Source: JBMORL01 sp049322335
GTDB lineage: Bacteria > Bacteroidota > Bacteroidia > Flavobacteriales_D > UBA2798
Reading direction: 5' to 3'
Assembly: GCA_049322335.1 (NCBI GenBank)
Contig: JBMORL010000036.1
Location: forward strand, 1 to 64,000
Length of the DNA: 64,000 nt
This document shows, in pieces, positions 60,162-64,000 of the stretch (its first letter is position 1; the number at the start of each line of letters is the position of its first letter). The position numbers and the translations under genes were made by a program. The notes below the pieces were generated by a model. That model saw nothing but the letters and a program-made list of their open reading frames with translations. It ran no database searches and was not told the DNA's origin.

Positions 60162-61826
60162 ATGAAAAAAATTTACATCATGATAGGTTGGCTGGCAACA
60201 ACAGGTGTGGCCCATGCGCAAACCTTCTTTAATCAAACCACTTATAAAGGAGCTTTCCCGGTGACTGACGGAAACACGGGAATTACTTCCAACGACTGGA
60301 CTGCAGGATGGTCGAACTGGGATCCTCAAAATACCAGCTACGCAGCTACAACTATTACCGTAAGTTCTGATATCACATCCAACACCACCTGGAACACAGG
60401 ATCGGTTGTTTTACTGCAAAACAAAGTGTATGTGAAAAACGGAGCTACGTTAACCATTCAACCCGGTGTAATCATCCGCGGAGATTACAACACCCAGGGA
60501 ACATTGATCATAACCAAAGGCGCAAAAATTATGGCGCAGGGAACACAAACCAGTCCCATTGTTTTTACCTCCAACAACGCACCCGGTAACCGTGCTGAAG
60601 GAGACTGGGGCGGAGTAGTTATTCTTGGAAACGGAGTTATTAATCAACCCGGAGGCGTGGCCAATATTGAAGGTATAACCGCTTCTGCTGATACGGAATA
60701 TGGCGGAAGCAATGATGCTGATAATTCGGGAACATTAAGTTATGTACGCATCGAATTTCCCGGAATCGCTTTGCAACCCAATAAAGAAATAAACGGACTA
60801 ACATTAGGTGCCGTGGGATCTGCTACACAGATTGACCATATACAAATTTCTTTTTCGGGTGATGACGGTTATGAGTTCTTCGGAGGAAAAGTGGACGCAA
60901 AATATTTAATTTCCTTCAGAACACTGGATGATGATTTTGATACTGATTACGGATATCGCGGAAGAATTCAGTTTGGATTGGTTGTGCGCGATCCCGATCT
61001 TTCGGATGCTGCCGGAGATTCCAACGGATTTGAATCGGACGGAGAAGGAACCGCTCCTTATACCAGTTCACCATTAACCAATCCGCTACTATCCAATTTC
61101 ACAGTTATCGGGCCAAAACGTGACGGAACAGGAACACTTCCCGTTGGAGAAAAATTTGAGCGCGGGGTTTATATCCGCAGGAATTCAGGTTTATCATTAT
61201 TCAATTCGGTAGTTATCGGATGGGAAAAAGGATTACATATCAAAGATGCTGTTACCAGCGACAACTTTACCAATAATGATACTGCTGTATTTGGGAACAA
61301 TATTATCACCACTGATATTTCCATGATCAATGTTATCGATATCGCTTCTGGTTCAACAGGTTCTTTTTATCAAACCATTTACACCAATGATTCCAACGAC
61401 TCCACCAAAACGGTGAGCCAGGTAAATTTCGTAAATGGATTTCCTTCCACACTCGAAGGAACACCTGATTTCCGGTTGCAAAATTCTTCAGTTGCTGCCA
61501 CCGGAGCTTCTTTTGCCGATAACAAATTCAACGGTCAATTAATTTCCTCTGTTGAAGAAGAAAATGAATTTTTCATTAATGCTTCCCTTTATCCCAATCC
61601 GGCTTATGATAACGTTACCCTTTCATTTGTACTGCAAATGGAATCGGAAGTGAATATCGAAATGATTGATCTTTCAGGAAAAAGAATATACAATCAATCC
61701 GTAAACGAAGCCCGGGGAATTCAAAACCATCTGTTACCGGTAAACGAATTGCCTTCGGGAATTTATTTTGTGAGATTAAAAACAGATGCCCATTCCAAAA
61801 TCATTAAGCTGGTAGTAAGCAAATAA
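60162..61826 (+). CDS. Secreted beta-helix-like protein with T9SS sorting domain
   Basis: A 554-residue exported protein. It has a signal peptide (1-20), a predominantly right-handed parallel beta-helix-like central part (about 70-440) with VVLLQNKVYVKNGATLTIQPGVIIRG and GDWGGVVILGNG segments, and a type A sorting domain (LYPNPAYDNVTLSFVL to the end, about 474-554). It resembles a family of Bacteroidota proteins found next to TonB receptors of the type encoded just upstream. Its biochemical activity is not known, and no hydrolase site was seen. The promoter carries a half Pho box. Confidence 0.8.
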   Translation: MKKIYIMIGWLATTGVAHAQTFFNQTTYKGAFPVTDGNTGITSNDWTAGWSNWDPQNTSYAATTITVSSDITSNTTWNTGSVVLLQNKVYVKNGATLTIQPGVIIRGDYNTQGTLIITKGAKIMAQGTQTSPIVFTSNNAPGNRAEGDWGGVVILGNGVINQPGGVANIEGITASADTEYGGSNDADNSGTLSYVRIEFPGIALQPNKEINGLTLGAVGSATQIDHIQISFSGDDGYEFFGGKVDAKYLISFRTLDDDFDTDYGYRGRIQFGLVVRDPDLSDAAGDSNGFESDGEGTAPYTSSPLTNPLLSNFTVIGPKRDGTGTLPVGEKFERGVYIRRNSGLSLFNSVVIGWEKGLHIKDAVTSDNFTNNDTAVFGNNIITTDISMINVIDIASGSTGSFYQTIYTNDSNDSTKTVSQVNFVNGFPSTLEGTPDFRLQNSSVAATGASFADNKFNGQLISSVEEENEFFINASLYPNPAYDNVTLSFVLQMESEVNIEMIDLSGKRIYNQSVNEARGIQNHLLPVNELPSGIYFVRLKTDAHSKIIKLVVSK

Positions 61827-61846
61827 TAGTTTCTCTTTTTCAAAAC

Positions 61847-61880
61847 AAAAATCCCCGCTGAGTTTCAGCGGGGATTTTTT
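61847..61880. terminator. Bidirectional terminator between convergent genes
   Basis: AAAAATCCCCGCTGA (61847-61861) pairs with TCAGCGGGGATTTTT (61865-61879), loop GTT. It has T-runs on both strands and serves the T9SS gene and the second regulator. Confidence 0.9.
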
Positions 61881-61889
61881 ATTTAAAGT

Positions 61890-62564
61890 TTATTGAACGA
61901 GTTTGTATCCTACTCCCTTTATCGTTTTAATCACCTCTTCTCCAATCTTCTCTCTCAGCTTTCGGATGTGGACGTCAATGGTACGGGCATTTAGTTTATC
62001 TCCTTCGCCCCATATTTCGCGTTTTATATCATCGCGTGAGTATACTTTTTTGGGATTACGGTAAAGCAATGAAAGAATTTCGAATTCTTTCCTGGGTAAT
62101 TCAATTTCGCGCTGGTTTTTTAATACCACATATTTATCAAAATCAATTTTCAGCGACACCTTTCCATTAGTAGTATCTTCTTTCAGCAGGTTCATTCTGC
62201 GGAAATACGAATTTACCTTGCTTACCAGCCATCGCTCGTTTACCGGTTTTACGAGATAATCGTCAGCACCAGAGTTCAAAGAAGTAACCTGGATGTAATT
62301 ATCATTCTGCTCTGAAAAAACCACAAAATAGGTAAGTGCCAGTCCCGGTTGTTGCTTTAGTTCCGAGCAAGCTTCCACGGCATTGCTGTCGGGAAGGTCA
62401 AGTTCAATAAAAACCAGTTGGGGAACAAAATTCGTTACCAGTTTTAACGCATCCGCCAACGAGTTTACCGACAAAACACGGAAGTCCTGTTTCTCCAGTG
62501 TCTTGATAAGGAAATCATTATACACCTCATTATCACTTATAATAAGAATATTATTCTTTTTCAC
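61890..62564 (-). CDS. Atypical PhoB-like response regulator lacking the phosphoacceptor Asp
   Basis: A 224-residue OmpR/PhoB-family regulator starting at GTG. The receiver is degenerate: the position of the phosphoacceptor in LVFIELDLPDSNAVEA is Glu54, and the acidic pair is Ser10-Asp11 instead of Asp-Asp. The Lys of DDYLVKPV remains. The winged-helix domain is intact and very similar to the other regulator at 56247, including RTIDVHIRKLREKIG. Glu often mimics phospho-Asp, so it may be constitutively active or respond to another signal. It is preceded by a Pho-box-like array. Confidence 0.88.
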   Translation of the reverse strand: MKKNNILIISDNEVYNDFLIKTLEKQDFRVLSVNSLADALKLVTNFVPQLVFIELDLPDSNAVEACSELKQQPGLALTYFVVFSEQNDNYIQVTSLNSGADDYLVKPVNERWLVSKVNSYFRRMNLLKEDTTNGKVSLKIDFDKYVVLKNQREIELPRKEFEILSLLYRNPKKVYSRDDIKREIWGEGDKLNARTIDVHIRKLREKIGEEVIKTIKGVGYKLVQ

Positions 62565-62584
62565 CTTTAGTACTTAATTTTGTG

Positions 62585-62640
62585 TTAAGGTACCAACCAA
62601 TGAAAATCAACTCATTAACTAAAGTTTAATTAAAGGTTAA
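62585..62640 (-). promoter_or_regulatory. Pho-box-like array and -7 element before the atypical regulator
   Basis: Minus strand: TTAACCTT (62640-62633), TTAAACTT (62629-62622) and TTAATGAG (62618-62611) in 11-bp steps, then 18 nt to TACCTTAA (62592-62585; 6 of 8 to TAnnTTTG). The array ends 12 nt before the divergent bestrophin start, so it may control both genes. Confidence 0.5.
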
Positions 62641-62652
62641 AGAAAGTAAACA

Positions 62653-63525
62653 ATGATTGCATATAATCCCAAAACATGGTTTCGTCATGTATTTCTCTTC
62701 CACAAAAGCGATACGCTGAATGTTTTAAAAGCCGAAATGGCTATTCTGGCAGTGTATACTACCGGGATAACATGGTTGTTGCTGGAATACGTGGATGAAA
62801 TACATCTTTTCAAAAACACACTGGTGGTACATTCGCTCATTGGATTTATTATGGGTTTGCTTTTGGTGTTTCGCACCAATTCCTCTTACGACCGCTGGTG
62901 GGAGGGCCGGAAGTTGTGGGGCGCACTGGTTAATCATTGCCGTAACATTTCGTTTAAAGTGAATGCCTTTGTTCCCAACCGGCACGAAGATATCCAGGTG
63001 GAATTAAAACAACTTCTTTCTGTTTTTCCCTATGCACTGAAAGAACATTTGCGCAAAGGTGTAAATCTCCAGAAAGTGGAACTAAGTGATCATATCAAAA
63101 AAGAAGTATCGGGATTCAGGCACATTCCCAACGGAATTCTTGCGGCTATTTACAAGCGGCTGAAAATTTGCATCGACAGTAAAATTATTTCTGAAACAGA
63201 ATTTCTTTCTATAGATAACGACCTGAGGGCTTTAGCAGATGTGATGGGCGGATGTGAGCGCATTAAAAACACACCTATCCCTTTTTCCTACAGTTTATTC
63301 ATCAAAAAATTCATCACTATTTACGTTTTCACCCTTCCCCTCGGACTGATTCCCGATTTTCAATACTGGTCCATTCCCATCGAATTATTTGTGTTTTATG
63401 TAATGGTGAGTTTGGAATTACTGGCAGAAGAAATTGAAGATCCGTTTGGAAGCGATGACAATGATTTGCCCACTGATGAGCTATCGGCAAAAATTCACGA
63501 TAATATTTCGGAGATTATTAAATGA
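62653..63525 (+). CDS. Bestrophin-like anion channel protein (UPF0187)
   Basis: A 290-residue membrane protein of the bestrophin family, pentameric anion or, in some bacteria, cation channels. The conserved pore region FRTNSSYDRWWEGRKLWGALVN follows the second membrane helix, and NTPIPFSYSLFIKKFITIYVFTLPLGL and the acidic EIEDPFGSDDNDLPTDEL after the last helices complete the pattern. Helices lie at about 28-46, 55-75, 215-235 and 240-262. It lies downstream of and divergent from the atypical regulator. Its stop abuts the next gene's stop. Confidence 0.88.
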   Translation: MIAYNPKTWFRHVFLFHKSDTLNVLKAEMAILAVYTTGITWLLLEYVDEIHLFKNTLVVHSLIGFIMGLLLVFRTNSSYDRWWEGRKLWGALVNHCRNISFKVNAFVPNRHEDIQVELKQLLSVFPYALKEHLRKGVNLQKVELSDHIKKEVSGFRHIPNGILAAIYKRLKICIDSKIISETEFLSIDNDLRALADVMGGCERIKNTPIPFSYSLFIKKFITIYVFTLPLGLIPDFQYWSIPIELFVFYVMVSLELLAEEIEDPFGSDDNDLPTDELSAKIHDNISEIIK

Positions 63526-64000
63526 TCAGCGAACGATTTCCGGGGTCTCCACAATATTGCTCAGCTGCAACGCGCGGTCGGCTAACTGGATATCGAATTT
63601 AATGGTGTCGGAATCGGGAGACGCAACGTTATAATAACGCGGGGAAAGCTTTACCTGTATTTCTCCCTTAAGCGCTTTATTGTTTCCTTCGGGAGTAAGA
63701 TAAGGAACGCGATAGTTGAATTGAACCGGTTCGCCCAGTGCATTGGTTCCCTGCACCCAAACTCCATTTACCTTTTCATAATAATTGATAAACAGATTAT
63801 AATAAAATTTACTGCTGGTATCGTAAGGCGGCTGGGTTTCATATTCGGCAAGCCCAACATCTCCATCTCCGTCTGTAAACGTAATGGAAAGAAAAGCGGT
63901 GTCGCCACTGGGTGTAAAACTCTTGTATTCAATAACCGGAACCACATCATATTCTTTGGGCTTAAGGCAGGAGCTAAACCCCAGGCCCACAACTCCCAAA
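63526..64000 (-). CDS. Lipoprotein of unknown function, N-terminus cut by window edge
   Basis: The frame is open to the window edge, so the start is outside. The visible part begins inside a hydrophobic stretch ending in FSSC, a likely lipobox, and continues for about 145 residues of predicted beta-rich mature protein. Features include FTDGDGDVGLAEYETQPPYDTS, a calcium-binding-like acidic loop common in Bacteroidota lipoproteins. I do not assign a function. It converges on the bestrophin gene with no bases between the stops. Confidence 0.7.
   Translation of the reverse strand, partial: LGVVGLGFSSCLKPKEYDVVPVIEYKSFTPSGDTAFLSITFTDGDGDVGLAEYETQPPYDTSSKFYYNLFINYYEKVNGVWVQGTNALGEPVQFNYRVPYLTPEGNNKALKGEIQVKLSPRYYNVASPDSDTIKFDIQLADRALQLSNIVETPEIVR

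Overview
The window is chromosomal DNA of a member of the Bacteroidota. The evidence is five proteins with Por-type (T9SS) C-terminal sorting domains, many upstream sequences matching the Bacteroidota -7 promoter element TAnnTTTG, almost no Shine-Dalgarno sequences, a single-chain glycine dehydrogenase, a bacterial kynurenine route and a CarboxypepD_reg-plug TonB receptor. The genus cannot be fixed from the sequence. No rRNA, tRNA, CRISPR array, prophage or IS transposase was seen. Both ends cut genes: a glycosylasparaginase on the left and a lipoprotein on the right.

Layout. 1-2.4 kb: glycosylasparaginase and two membrane proteins. 2.5-9.3 kb (minus): a tightly coupled amino-sugar operon of FHS-type sugar transporter, ROK kinase, TPR/SpoIIE-type phosphatase and GH20 beta-hexosaminidase. 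9.4-15.7 kb (plus): surface-polysaccharide genes for UDP-xylose-type decarboxylation, three of the four Wbp enzymes toward UDP-diacetamido-uronic acid, RmlB, a small lipoprotein and a CpsB-type PHP phosphatase. 15.8-22.7 kb: alkyltransferase-like protein; kynurenine operon (kynU, an unannotated 48-residue membrane protein, kmo, WG-repeat lipoprotein); hemL; a UbiA-like membrane protein. 22.8-29 kb: gcvP and two secreted T9SS proteins. 29-34 kb: MlaFE-like ABC pair, a 49-residue lipoprotein with an SprT-like protein, an aminotransferase and mannose-1-phosphate guanylyltransferase. 34-41 kb: Hsp15, tsaE-ald, DUF4258, proline dehydrogenase, aroB-aroA. 41-50 kb: a large BNR-repeat T9SS protein, queD-folE-YugP peptidase, fabD, trmB, a glycosyltransferase and a lipoprotein hydrolase. 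50-52 kb: an M43 T9SS protease encoded behind a sensor kinase. 53-62.6 kb: a phosphate locus (Pit, DUF47, porin O/P, PhoB-like regulator, TonB receptor, beta-helix T9SS protein, second PhoB-like regulator), then a bestrophin-like channel.

Two regulatory patterns stand out. First, several phosphate-locus genes carry 11-bp-period direct repeats (consensus TTAACATT-N3-TTAACATT) placed 17-18 nt upstream of a -7 element, a candidate Pho box that also precedes the second regulator. That regulator has Glu where the phosphoacceptor Asp should be. Second, about nine genes have the -7 element only 4-8 nt before the start codon, five of them exactly 4, which predicts leaderless mRNAs. Where the longest ORF started at TTG or extended over such a promoter, the start was moved.

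Intergenic DNA is rich in palindromes: two copies of a ~190-bp element built from CTTCGG mini-hairpins, a 95-bp tandem triplication carrying a CCGGCC hairpin, and several word-repeat inverted repeats.
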